Positions 8,145 to 16,102 of a stretch of DNA of 64,000 nucleotides are shown here, piece by piece. Made by a program: the position numbers and the translations under genes. The notes beneath the pieces are model-generated. The model was given only the letters and a program-made list of their open reading frames with translations, made no database searches and had not been told where the DNA came from. How positions within the stretch are numbered: position 1 is the stretch's first letter; the number at the start of each line of letters is the position of its first letter. The stretch comes from Streptomyces abyssomicinicus (lineage in GTDB: Bacteria > Actinomycetota > Actinomycetes > Streptomycetales > Streptomycetaceae), in assembly GCF_008974245.1 (NCBI RefSeq), contig NZ_BBZI01000006.1:719125-783124 (forward strand), in the 5' to 3' direction.

Positions 8145-9551
8145 ATGACCGTCCCCAGCGTCTTCACCCCGTCCCTCTCCCCCGCCGGACGCGCGGAGTA
8201 CGGCCGGAGCGCGCGCGGCCGGGCGCCGCGTTCGGGCCACGGCCGCTACGAACCCCCGCGGCAGCGCTTCGACCCGGTCTCGGTGCTCGACGAGCAGTCG
8301 GCCACCCGGGTGGCCGACCTGGTGCCGATCCGCTACGGCCGGATGCTGGAGTCGCCGTTCCGCTTCTACCGGGGCGCGGCCTCGATCATGGCGGCGGATC
8401 TGGGGCCGCTGCCCGACAGCGGGCTGCGGGTGCAGCTCTGCGGGGACGCCCACCCGCTGAACTTCCGGCTGCTCGCCTCGCCGGAGCGCCGGCTGGTCTT
8501 CGACATCAACGACTTCGACGAGACCCTGCAAGGGCCGTTCGAGTGGGACGTGAAGCGGCTGGCGTCCGGGTTCGTGACGGCGGCCCGGGCGAACGGGCTG
8601 TCCGTGAAGGAGCAGGACGCCGTCGTGCGGGCCTGCGTGCGGGCGTACCGGGAGCGGATGCGCCAGTTCGCCGGCATGCGCACCCTCGACGTCTGGTACG
8701 CCCAGGACGACGCCGACCGGATCCGGGAACTGGCCTCCTCGATGGACGGCGAGGCCGGGCGCCGTGCCGCCAAGGCCGCGGAGCGGGCCCGCACCCGCAC
8801 CCATCTGCGCGCCTTCGCCAAGCTGACCCGGATGACCGCCGAGGGCCGTCGCATCACTCCGGACCCACCGCTGGTCACTCCGCTCGGCCGTCTTCGGGAC
8901 CGGCCCTCCCGGACGGTGCTCGAGGAGGAGATGCGCACCCTGCTGGAGGGGTACGCGCGGACGCTGCCGCCCGAGCGCAGGCACCTGCTGCGGCACTACC
9001 GCCTGGTGGACCTGGCCCGCAAAGTGGTGGGCGTCGGCAGTGTCGGCACGCGCTGCTGGATCGTGCTCCTGCTCGGCAGGGACGACGACGATCCCCTGCT
9101 GCTCCAGGCCAAGGAGGCCCAGGACTCGGTGCTGGCCCCGTACGCGGGCGGCGACCGCGACGACAACCAGGGCCGCCGCGTGGTGACCGGGCAGCACCTG
9201 ATGCAGACGACCAGCGACATCTTCCTGGGCTGGACGCACCTGCGGGGGCTCGACGGGCAGCCGCGGGACTTCTACGTCCGCCAGCTGTGGGACTGGAAGG
9301 GCATCCCGCGGCCGGAGACCATGGGGCCGGAGCTGCTCGTCCTGTTCGCCCGGCTGTGCGGGGCCTGTCTGGCGCGGGCCCACGCCCGCTCCGGCGATCC
9401 CGTCGCCCTCGCCGCCTACCTGGGCGGCGGCGACCGCTTCGACCGCGCCCTCGCCGAGTTCGCCCAGGCCTACGCCGACCAGAACGAGCGGGACTTCGCG
9501 GCGCTCCAGGCCGCCTTCCGGTCGGGCCGCATCAGCGCGAAGCGGCTGTGA
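8145..9551 (+). CDS. DUF2252 family protein (kinase-like fold)
   Basis: This 468-residue protein matches the DUF2252 family. RYGRMLESPFRFYRGAA, LCGDAHPLNFRLLAS, DINDFDETLQGPFEWDVKR and VGTRCWIVLLLG are its usual blocks; HPLNF and DINDFDE resemble the catalytic-loop and metal-binding motifs of aminoglycoside-phosphotransferase-like kinases. The start at ATG 8145 has AGGAGG seven to eight bases upstream. It is transcribed alone, opposite to both neighbours, and converges on the LAL regulator. Biochemical function is not established for this family. Confidence 0.85.
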   Translation: MTVPSVFTPSLSPAGRAEYGRSARGRAPRSGHGRYEPPRQRFDPVSVLDEQSATRVADLVPIRYGRMLESPFRFYRGAASIMAADLGPLPDSGLRVQLCGDAHPLNFRLLASPERRLVFDINDFDETLQGPFEWDVKRLASGFVTAARANGLSVKEQDAVVRACVRAYRERMRQFAGMRTLDVWYAQDDADRIRELASSMDGEAGRRAAKAAERARTRTHLRAFAKLTRMTAEGRRITPDPPLVTPLGRLRDRPSRTVLEEEMRTLLEGYARTLPPERRHLLRHYRLVDLARKVVGVGSVGTRCWIVLLLGRDDDDPLLLQAKEAQDSVLAPYAGGDRDDNQGRRVVTGQHLMQTTSDIFLGWTHLRGLDGQPRDFYVRQLWDWKGIPRPETMGPELLVLFARLCGACLARAHARSGDPVALAAYLGGGDRFDRALAEFAQAYADQNERDFAALQAAFRSGRISAKRL

Positions 9552-9612
9552 GGGTGTGCGGCCCTCGCGGCGGCCTCGGACGCGCCGCGGCCTCGAAGGC
9601 GCCTCGGCGCGA

Positions 9613-9666
9613 GAGGAGTCCGCGGCGTCGGAGGAGCCCGCGGCGTCAGAGGAGTCCGAGGCTCCG
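9613..9666. repeat. 18-bp imperfect tandem repeat, 3 copies
   Basis: Three copies of GAGGAGTCCGCGGCGTCG (9613-9630), its variant (9631-9648) and a diverged third copy (9649-9666) lie in the convergent gap and overlap the end of the LAL regulator gene, whose stop codon (9646-9648) falls at the end of copy 2. No function is evident. Confidence 0.6.
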
Positions 9667-12423
9667 CGCGCGGCGCACGGCGTCGCCGCGCCGGCTCACC
9701 GCGAGCTTGCGGTACACGCTCTTGAGGTGCGTCTTCACGGTGTTCACCGACAGGCACAGGTCGGCGGCGATCTCCTCGGTCGACATCATCCCGGCCAGCC
9801 GCGCCAGGACGTCGCGCTCACGGCCGCTCAGCTCCCCCGCGACCAGCTCCCCCGCGACGAGTTCCCCGGGCACCCGCGCCGGGGACGGCTCGTCGCCGGG
9901 CCGCGGCGGTCCGGGCGTGAGCCAGCCGGCCGCCAGTTCCCGCAGCGGGGCGGTGGCCAGCAGCGGCCGGATCCACGCCCCGGCGTCGAGGAAGGGACGC
10001 CGCAGCCGCTCCCGCCGGGCGTCGAGGAGCGCCCGCTCGACGAGCCTGCGGGCGGTGGCGGCGTCCCCGGCGCCGTCCGCGGCCCGCGCCCGCACCAGCG
10101 CCGCCCGCACGGACACCGCCGGGCCCGTCCCGCCCTGGGCCCGCACGCTCTCGAGCAGCTCGGCGGCGGCCTCCGGGCGCCCCGCGGCGAGCTGGATCGC
10201 CGCCGCCTCCACCGCGCAGGCCGGCTGGCCGGCGGGCACCTCCCGCAGCAGTTCGACGGCCGCTTCCGGGCGTCCCTCGGCCAGGTGGGCGGCGGAGGCG
10301 ACGACCGCGGCGTGGCCCGCGGCCCAGGGCGAGGCCACGGCGGCGGGGACGCCCGGGCGCACGGCCTCGGCGGCGGCCCGCGCCTTGCCGTCGGCCAGCA
10401 GCAGCCGGGCCGTGGCGAGGGCTTCGCAGGCCGCCGGCACCGGGTCGCGCGTCGGCGAGGAGCGCCCCCGGGCGGCCTCACCGAGCAGGTCGCGCGCCCG
10501 GTCCCGTTCGTCGTGCTCGACGGCCACCGCGGCCAGGACCAGCCGTCCGATGCCCGAGCCGGAGGGCTCGGACACACCGGCCCGTTCCTCCTCGGCCACC
10601 GCCGCCAGTGCCCTGCGTTCCGCCCGGCCGGGCCAGCCGGTCAGGAGGTCGAGCAGGGCGAGGTGACCCAGCGACTCCTCCCGGGGCAGCGCGGTGGAAG
10701 GGCCGCCGGGAGTCCTCGCCGCCGTGCTCAGGGCCGCCCGGGCGTCCTCGAAGCGGCCTCCCCACAGGCGAGCCGAGCCGACGTGGGTCAGCAGCAGCGC
10801 GGCGAGCTCCGGGTGCTCCTCCAGGTGACGCGCCGGGACCTCCCGTATCAGCCGGTCCGCCGCCAGGGCGGCCTTCTCGGCCGGCGGCGGGCTTCCGGCG
10901 AGCCGTGCGGCCAGTGCCTCGAGCAGCGCGCGGCTCAGTCGCGCCGCGGCCGACGAGGGCGAGCCGTCGGCCGGGCCGTCGCCGCCCGGGCGTTCCCCGG
11001 CCAACAGCTCACCGGCGTGGCGCAGGTGCACCAGCCCGTGGTCGAGGTCCTGCCGCGCCAGGTCGCGGGCCGCCCGCACCAGGTCGGTCGCCGGGGTCCG
11101 GGCCTCGGGGCCCATGCCGGAGAACAGCTGGGTCAGCTCACCGGCGCGCAGCCCCGTCAGGAGCCGGCCGATCGCGAGGTCGTCGACGAGGGCGCCGGCG
11201 GCGAAGTCCCACTCCTGCGCCGCCGCCCCGTGGGCGAGCGCCTCCGGCAGGAATCCGGCCCGGCGCAGCCACCACGCGGCCCGCCGGTGGAGTTCCGGCT
11301 CCAGTCCGGGCAGCCGTACCCGCAGGTGGGCCCGGAGGATCTCCCCGAACAGCGGGTGGAGCCGGTACCACGAGTGCCCGAGGTCCTCGACGAACGCGTT
11401 CGCGCGGTGCAGCTCGACGAGCAGGGGCTCGGCGTCGACGCGGCCGGTCAGGGCGTTCGCCAGGTCGGGGCGGAAGCGGTCCAGGACGCTCACCCGCAGC
11501 AGGAGGTCCTGCGTCGCCGGCGTCAGCCCCTCGAGGACCTCGGCCAGCAGGAAGTCCGCGATCGCGCTGCGGCCCGCCTCGAACTCCTTGAGGTACCTCT
11601 CCGGGTCGTCGCTCTCCCGGGCCGCCAGGGCGCACAGGCCCAAGCCGGCGGCCCAGCCCCCGGTGCGGTCCACCAGGGCGCGCGCGGGCTGGGCGGGAAG
11701 GCTCAGACCGTGCAGTTCCAGCAGTGCGGCGGCCTCCTCGGGCGTGAAGGCCAGCTCCGCGGCGCGGATCTCGGTCAGTTCGCCCGCCGCCCGGTAGCGG
11801 TGCAGCGGGAGCAGCGGCTCGACGCGGGTGGCGAGGACCAGGTGCATGCCCCGTCCGGCATGGCGCAGCACGAACTCCAGCTGCTCCGCGATCTCCGGGG
11901 CGCCGCCGACCCGGTCGTAGGCGTCGAGCACGACGACCACGGGCCGGCCGGCCTCCTCGAGTTCGGCGGCGAGGGCGGCCAGCAGCCGGGCGTCGACCCG
12001 GGAGGCGTCCGTGGGGAGCGGTCCGGGGCGCAGCGCCCCGCAGGAGCGCAGGGCCTGGAGGACGTACGTCCAGAACACGCCGGGCCGCCGGTCCCCCGCC
12101 TCGACGGTGACCCAGGCGACCGGCTGCCGCAGGCCGGTGGCCCAGTCGGCGGTCAGCAGGGTCTTGCCCGCTCCGGCCGGTCCGCCGACCAGAGTGAGCG
12201 GTGTCCGCAGGGCCCGGTCGAGACCGCGGACCAGCCGTGGGCGCGGCAGGTGGGCCGGGGGTCTGGCGGGTGGCACGATCCGGGTGCGCAGGAAGGGGTC
12301 CGCCAGTGCGTCGACGCCGGGCGGGCCGGCCCGGCCGGCGGTGCCCGGGGCGTTCTCGTCGGTCTCCGCCACAGCGCTCACCACCACTGTCCGCAGGTCG
12401 TGGACCGCCCCCGCCTCCAGCAT
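9646..12423 (-). CDS. LAL-type LuxR-family transcriptional regulator (MalT-like ATPase)
   Basis: The 925-residue protein has the large ATP-binding LuxR layout. A Walker A (GGPAGAGKTLLTADWA) lies near residue 80 and a Walker B-like VVVLDAYDRV follows. A long helical TPR-like middle follows, and the C-terminal LuxR helix-turn-helix is LSGRERDVLARLAG with STEEIAADLCLSVNTVKTHL. Such proteins activate secondary-metabolite or catabolic genes after ATP and inducer binding. The start at ATG 12423 has GGGAGGG upstream. It borders the cluster and could regulate it, but its position (197 bp upstream lies the stop of the acyltransferase gene) does not prove this. No TTA codon was seen. Confidence 0.9.
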   Translation of the reverse strand: MLEAGAVHDLRTVVVSAVAETDENAPGTAGRAGPPGVDALADPFLRTRIVPPARPPAHLPRPRLVRGLDRALRTPLTLVGGPAGAGKTLLTADWATGLRQPVAWVTVEAGDRRPGVFWTYVLQALRSCGALRPGPLPTDASRVDARLLAALAAELEEAGRPVVVVLDAYDRVGGAPEIAEQLEFVLRHAGRGMHLVLATRVEPLLPLHRYRAAGELTEIRAAELAFTPEEAAALLELHGLSLPAQPARALVDRTGGWAAGLGLCALAARESDDPERYLKEFEAGRSAIADFLLAEVLEGLTPATQDLLLRVSVLDRFRPDLANALTGRVDAEPLLVELHRANAFVEDLGHSWYRLHPLFGEILRAHLRVRLPGLEPELHRRAAWWLRRAGFLPEALAHGAAAQEWDFAAGALVDDLAIGRLLTGLRAGELTQLFSGMGPEARTPATDLVRAARDLARQDLDHGLVHLRHAGELLAGERPGGDGPADGSPSSAAARLSRALLEALAARLAGSPPPAEKAALAADRLIREVPARHLEEHPELAALLLTHVGSARLWGGRFEDARAALSTAARTPGGPSTALPREESLGHLALLDLLTGWPGRAERRALAAVAEEERAGVSEPSGSGIGRLVLAAVAVEHDERDRARDLLGEAARGRSSPTRDPVPAACEALATARLLLADGKARAAAEAVRPGVPAAVASPWAAGHAAVVASAAHLAEGRPEAAVELLREVPAGQPACAVEAAAIQLAAGRPEAAAELLESVRAQGGTGPAVSVRAALVRARAADGAGDAATARRLVERALLDARRERLRRPFLDAGAWIRPLLATAPLRELAAGWLTPGPPRPGDEPSPARVPGELVAGELVAGELSGRERDVLARLAGMMSTEEIAADLCLSVNTVKTHLKSVYRKLAVSRRGDAVRRARSLGLL

Positions 12424-12546
12424 CCCAGCCCTCCCGCCGGACCGCACGGCCGTGACCTGCCCGGCCGGCCGTGGCGGGGGCCGTCGGCCCCGCCGTGACG
12501 GGCCGGGGATCGCCGGGGTCAGGGGGCCTCCGGCATCGGACGCGGG

Positions 12547-12625
12547 CCGACGTCACGAGCAGGGCGACGCCATGAGCAGGCCGACGTTACGAGCGGGCCG
12601 ACGTCACGAGCGGGCCGACCTCAGG
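12547..12625. repeat. 17-bp tandem repeat, about 4.5 copies
   Basis: Units 12547-12563, 12564-12580, 12581-12597 and 12598-12614 follow the consensus CCGACGTCACGAGCGGG with one to four changes; a partial fifth runs into the stop codon of the FabD-like gene (12621-12623). It lies between the 3' end of that gene and the 5' end of the LAL regulator gene. The palindromic GACGTC core recurs in units 1 and 4. It might be a binding array or just a minisatellite. Confidence 0.7.
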
Positions 12626-13562
12626 TCCCCGCCGGCGCCAGGGGCCTGCCGGGGTCAGAGAAGGCGGTCCGGGGGACGCGGGGCACGACCGACTCGGCGA
12701 GGCCGGTGAGCGTCCGGCCCGGGCCGACCTCCAGCAGGCGGTCGCAGGCCAGCTCCGTGGTGAGCGTGCGCAGCGTGTCCGCCCAGCGGACCGGCATGGT
12801 GAGCTGGCGGCGCAGCAGTTCCGCCCAGTGCGGCCCGCCGCGGTAGGTGCGGGCGTCGGAGCCGGAGACGACCGCGGTGTGGCCCGGCATGAAGCGGGCC
12901 GCGGCCAGGGCCGCCGCGACGGGCTCGACGGCCTCGGCCATGAGCGGGGTGTGGAAGGCGCCGTCGGCCACGAGCGGGGTCACCTTCACCGCCCCGGCCC
13001 GCTCCAGCGCCCGGGCGCAGCGTTCCAGGTCGGCCGTCCGGCCGGCGACGACGGCCTGCCGCGGCGCGTCGAAGTGCGCCACCCAGACCTGCCCGCCGCG
13101 CGCGTGCTCGTCGTCGACCACCCGCTGGACCCGTGTGGCGTCCAGGCCGGTCACGGCCGCCGTCGCGCCCTCGGCCCGTTCGCAGGCCGCCCGCATCGCC
13201 GCGCCGCGTACCGTCACCAGGCGCACCGCGTCCCCCGCGTCGAGGATCCCGGCGGCCACGAGCGCGGAGTACTCGCCGAGGCCGTGCCCGGCGCAGCCTC
13301 CCGGGAAGGTGGCCAGGGGGTGCTGGTGGCGCAGTTCGGTCAGCGCCACCAGGGCGAGGGTGAGGACGGCGAGCTGGGCGTTGTCGGTACGCCGCAGCGT
13401 GGCGGCGTCCGCGTCGAGGAGGAGGGTCCCGACGTCCCGGCCGGCCACCTCGGAGACCTCCGCCACCACGCCCCAACCCGGGCTGCGGGTCCAGGGCAGT
13501 CCCATGCCGGGGCGCTGCGCTCCCTGGCCGGAAAACATCAACGCCAGTCGGGTGATCGTCAT
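12621..13562 (-). CDS. FabD-like malonyl/acyl-transferase homologue lacking the catalytic Ser
   Basis: The 313-residue protein has the full length and fold markers of malonyl-CoA:ACP transacylases: MFSGQGAQRPGMG at the N-terminus, AFHTPLM with the catalytic His, and EVGPGRTLTGL near the end. The nucleophile elbow, however, reads GHGLGEYSAL: Gly94 (codon 13281-13283) replaces the Ser of the canonical GHSLGEY. Known family members load malonyl units onto ACP through that Ser, so this copy should be unable to form the acyl-enzyme by the normal route. It may be degenerate, structural, or a hydrolase or transferase with another mechanism. AAGGAGA precedes the start. It is the leftmost cluster gene and has a 508-bp upstream region of its own. 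Confidence 0.88.
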   Translation of the reverse strand: MTITRLALMFSGQGAQRPGMGLPWTRSPGWGVVAEVSEVAGRDVGTLLLDADAATLRRTDNAQLAVLTLALVALTELRHQHPLATFPGGCAGHGLGEYSALVAAGILDAGDAVRLVTVRGAAMRAACERAEGATAAVTGLDATRVQRVVDDEHARGGQVWVAHFDAPRQAVVAGRTADLERCARALERAGAVKVTPLVADGAFHTPLMAEAVEPVAAALAAARFMPGHTAVVSGSDARTYRGGPHWAELLRRQLTMPVRWADTLRTLTTELACDRLLEVGPGRTLTGLAESVVPRVPRTAFSDPGRPLAPAGT

Positions 13563-14070
13563 CGTCTACCGTCTCCTTCCTTCGGACGGGCGCGATGCGC
13601 CGCTCCGTGCCTTCCACCGCGTGCGCGGCCCTCGGCACAAGCGCCGTCCCCTTCCCGGACATGGCCCACCGGGCCGCTTTTTCCGCGGTTTCTCCGAGAA
13701 ATGAAACCACTTCTGAAGCGATGTGCGACCACGCGTTCCACTTGGGTGGTGGGCCAATACACCTAAAGAAAGGGACAGTGTTTCCTTAGCCGATTCCCCC
13801 TTGTTCACCTGCTTTTCAAGCGTCTAGCTTTATCGCCGTGACACCGGATCGGACCGGGCGGCGGAAAACCGTGGAAACGGCTTCGCCGGCACGACGGCCG
13901 GAAGGGCACGGCGCCGGCCGTGACGTCACGGACCGGAAGGAGGCGGCACGGCGTCCGGCGCGGTGACCGCCGGAGCGGAAGGCACGACGAGGCTGGACCG
14001 GGGGCGCTGACGCCCCTCCCGAGCAGCCGCCGCACGTACATCCCCCCCGTGCGGCGGCATCAGCCCCCCG
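13563..14070. other. 508-bp intergenic region
   Basis: No convincing gene. The right end (14026-14058) holds the terminator of the UbiA gene. The segment about 13690-13860 is clearly less GC-rich than its surroundings and probably carries the promoter of the FabD-like gene, but I could not pick a clean -35/-10 pair. AAGGAGA just before 13562 is the ribosome-binding site of that gene. Confidence 0.5.
14026..14058 (-). terminator. stem-loop terminator after the UbiA gene
   Basis: A perfect 10-bp stem, GCCGCCGCAC (14026-14035) with GTGCGGCGGC (14049-14058), and a 13-base loop lie 12 bases past the UbiA stop codon. A second small hairpin (14001-14016) follows. There is no T-run, as is usual in Streptomyces. 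Confidence 0.6.
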
Positions 14071-15069
14071 TCAGACGGCGGCGGCCTGGCCGATCAGTGA
14101 CAGGTGCGCGCACATCTGCGTGCCCATGAACACGCGGTACGGCCGTCGCCGGCGGGCGCGCGAGTCGGTGGAGCGGACCGTGAGGACGACGGCGGCGAGC
14201 ACCAGTGCGCCCACCAGGACCGCGCCCGCGGTGGGCAGCAGGTGCGGCGCCCAGCGCGCCGCCCCGGCGGTGAAACCGCCTCCGACCAGACACGCGCCCA
14301 CCGCGACCAGGACGCCGGTGCGCCGCTCGCCCAGCGTGACCGCCCAGGTCCGGCGCCCGGCGGCGGCATCGCCCTTGATGTCCGAGAAGTCCTTCACGAC
14401 CGCGCCGACCAGCGCCATCCACAGCGACATGGCCAGAGCCGTCAGCAGCAGCGCCGGCATGGTCGGCCGGATGCCCAGGGCGACCGGGCCGGCGGCGTAG
14501 GTGAGCAGTCCGGAGCAGAACACCACGCCCATCGCGGTGGGGGTGCTGTTCTTCCAGCCGGTGCGCGGCGCCGAGTAGCCGTACCCGAGCAGCAGCAGCA
14601 GCGCGCAGAGCAACAGGGTGCCCACCCCCGCGCAGGCCGAGAGGACGAGCGCGGCGACCGCCGCGCCGCGGGCGACGGCCAGGGCCGTCCGGGGGGACAG
14701 CCGGCCGCTCGCGATCGGCCGGGTGGAGCCGTTGACACGGTCCTCGGGGCAATCCATGCAGCCGTTGTAGAGGTACGTGTAGAGAATCGCGCAGAACCAG
14801 GCGAGGGAACCGAGCACCACCTGGAGCACCGGCCGCGCGCCGGTGACCGCCGCCGGCCCCAGCGCGAGTGCCACACCGGTGGCGTAACGGAGCTGAAAGG
14901 CCACCAGAACGGCGGGGCGTGTTTCGTCGAGGCAGAGCAGGGCCGTTCTCGGAATTCCGGAAATCGGATCACTGGGCGCATCAACGGGCAGTGTCCGCAT
15001 CGTCGCTGTCGGCATGCCCAGGAGCCTAGGCAGCCACATGCCGACCTGACTGCTCCGCAAATGTGTCAC
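14071..15069 (-). CDS. UbiA-family prenyltransferase
   Basis: The 332-residue, multi-helix membrane protein has the two Asp-rich diphosphate/Mg2+ motifs of the UbiA superfamily: NGCMDCPEDRVN (Asn102, Asp106, Asp110) and a later KDFSDIKGDAAAG. Family members transfer a prenyl chain to aromatic or other acceptors at the membrane. GTG 15069 is the start because AGGAG lies five bases upstream and no good SD precedes the ATG at 15093. In the cluster it could prenylate an anthranilate-, indole- or 4-hydroxybenzoate-type acceptor; no prenyl-diphosphate synthase is in the window, so the donor must come from elsewhere. Acceptor and chain length cannot be read from the sequence. Confidence 0.88.
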   Translation of the reverse strand: MTHLRSSQVGMWLPRLLGMPTATMRTLPVDAPSDPISGIPRTALLCLDETRPAVLVAFQLRYATGVALALGPAAVTGARPVLQVVLGSLAWFCAILYTYLYNGCMDCPEDRVNGSTRPIASGRLSPRTALAVARGAAVAALVLSACAGVGTLLLCALLLLLGYGYSAPRTGWKNSTPTAMGVVFCSGLLTYAAGPVALGIRPTMPALLLTALAMSLWMALVGAVVKDFSDIKGDAAAGRRTWAVTLGERRTGVLVAVGACLVGGGFTAGAARWAPHLLPTAGAVLVGALVLAAVVLTVRSTDSRARRRRPYRVFMGTQMCAHLSLIGQAAAV

Positions 15070-15300
15070 TCGTACTCCTAAAGTGACAGACACCGATCAA
15101 CGGACGAAGTTCCTCCGTTTTCCCGGGTTTTTCCGGGCGGCCGCTCTGGTACGCCGGACCACCGCAGAAGTGGACCCCTCCCCCCTTTCCCGCCCGCGCT
15201 TGGCTGGTGCGCAGGCGGGCGCCGTCGTCTTGGCGGCACCCCGCTTCCCGTGACGGGCCGTTGGCAAGCCCTGGTCCATTTCCGACCCCGGGAAGCCCTC

Positions 15301-16032
15301 ATGCGTACCCTGCTGCCCCCGACCCCGCGTGCCCCGGTTCTCGCACCCGGGGAAATCCACGTCTGGCCCGTTCCCCTGGGCCGCGTTCCGCTCGACGCCG
15401 CGGACGCGGTCCTCTCCCCCGCCGAACGCGCGCGTGCGGAACGCATCCGCCGCCCCGTCGGCCGCCGGCGCTACCGCGCCGCGCATCTGGCGCTGCGCAC
15501 CCTGCTCGCCGGCTACCTCGGCGTCGCCCCCGACCTGCCCCGCTTCGTCCGCCGCTGCCCCGAACCGGAGGTGTGCGGCGACTGCGGCGGCGGCCGGCCC
15601 GTGCTGGCGGCCGGCCCCTGGCCGCACCTCGAGTTCAGCCTGTCGCACTCCGGCTCCGCCGCCCTGGTGGGCGTGGTCCGGGCGCCCGGCACGGTCGGCG
15701 TGGACGTCGAACGGATCCGTGACGCCTTCGACTGGAGCCGGCTGCCCCTGGTGGGCGCGCAGGACCGGGTGTCCGGGTTCCGGACCTGGACCGCCATCGA
15801 GGCCGTGGGCAAGGCGGCCGGCACCGGACTGCGCGACCCCGTCTCCATCGGCCCGCCGGCCCGCGGACCGCGCCGCGCGCGACGGTCCGGGGATTCCTCC
15901 GACTGGTATGTGCACGAGGTCGATTGCCCCGACGGATACGTGGGTTCAGTCGCCACACACACGGTGGACACCGTCGTCAGATCGTTTCCCTGGCCGCCTT
16001 CCGGATGCGGCCCAGGATGCGAGATGGGCTAA
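15301..16032 (+). CDS. Sfp-type 4'-phosphopantetheinyl transferase
   Basis: The 243-residue protein carries the PPTase core. LEFSLSHSGSAALVGV precedes GVDVERIRDAF (Asp135 and Glu137 of the GxDxE metal motif), and FRTWTAIEAVGKAAG corresponds to the WxxKExxxK motif. Trp163, Glu167 and Lys171 are kept, but the first Lys is Ile166. Sfp enzymes attach phosphopantetheine from CoA to a Ser of carrier proteins; the ACP encoded at 50325-50594 is the obvious client. The ATG at 15301 is preferred over an in-frame ATG at 15250, giving normal family length. It is divergent from the UbiA gene and 70 bp upstream of the sensor kinase. Confidence 0.85.
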   Translation: MRTLLPPTPRAPVLAPGEIHVWPVPLGRVPLDAADAVLSPAERARAERIRRPVGRRRYRAAHLALRTLLAGYLGVAPDLPRFVRRCPEPEVCGDCGGGRPVLAAGPWPHLEFSLSHSGSAALVGVVRAPGTVGVDVERIRDAFDWSRLPLVGAQDRVSGFRTWTAIEAVGKAAGTGLRDPVSIGPPARGPRRARRSGDSSDWYVHEVDCPDGYVGSVATHTVDTVVRSFPWPPSGCGPGCEMG

Positions 16033-16102
16033 TGTGCACATTGACAGACTGTTAGCTGACGGCGAGTATCGCAGGGTTGGTTCCAGGGGGGTGGGGACTC
16101 CG

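Noticed and set aside
1077..12498. Very long open frames antisense to the minus-strand genes, for example 1077-3092 and 9556-12498
   Set aside because: They mirror genes on the other strand, are Arg/Gly/Pro-rich with no domains, and arise because high GC removes stop codons.
12547..12625. CRISPR-like array
   Set aside because: The repeats are contiguous with no spacers and no cas genes are nearby.
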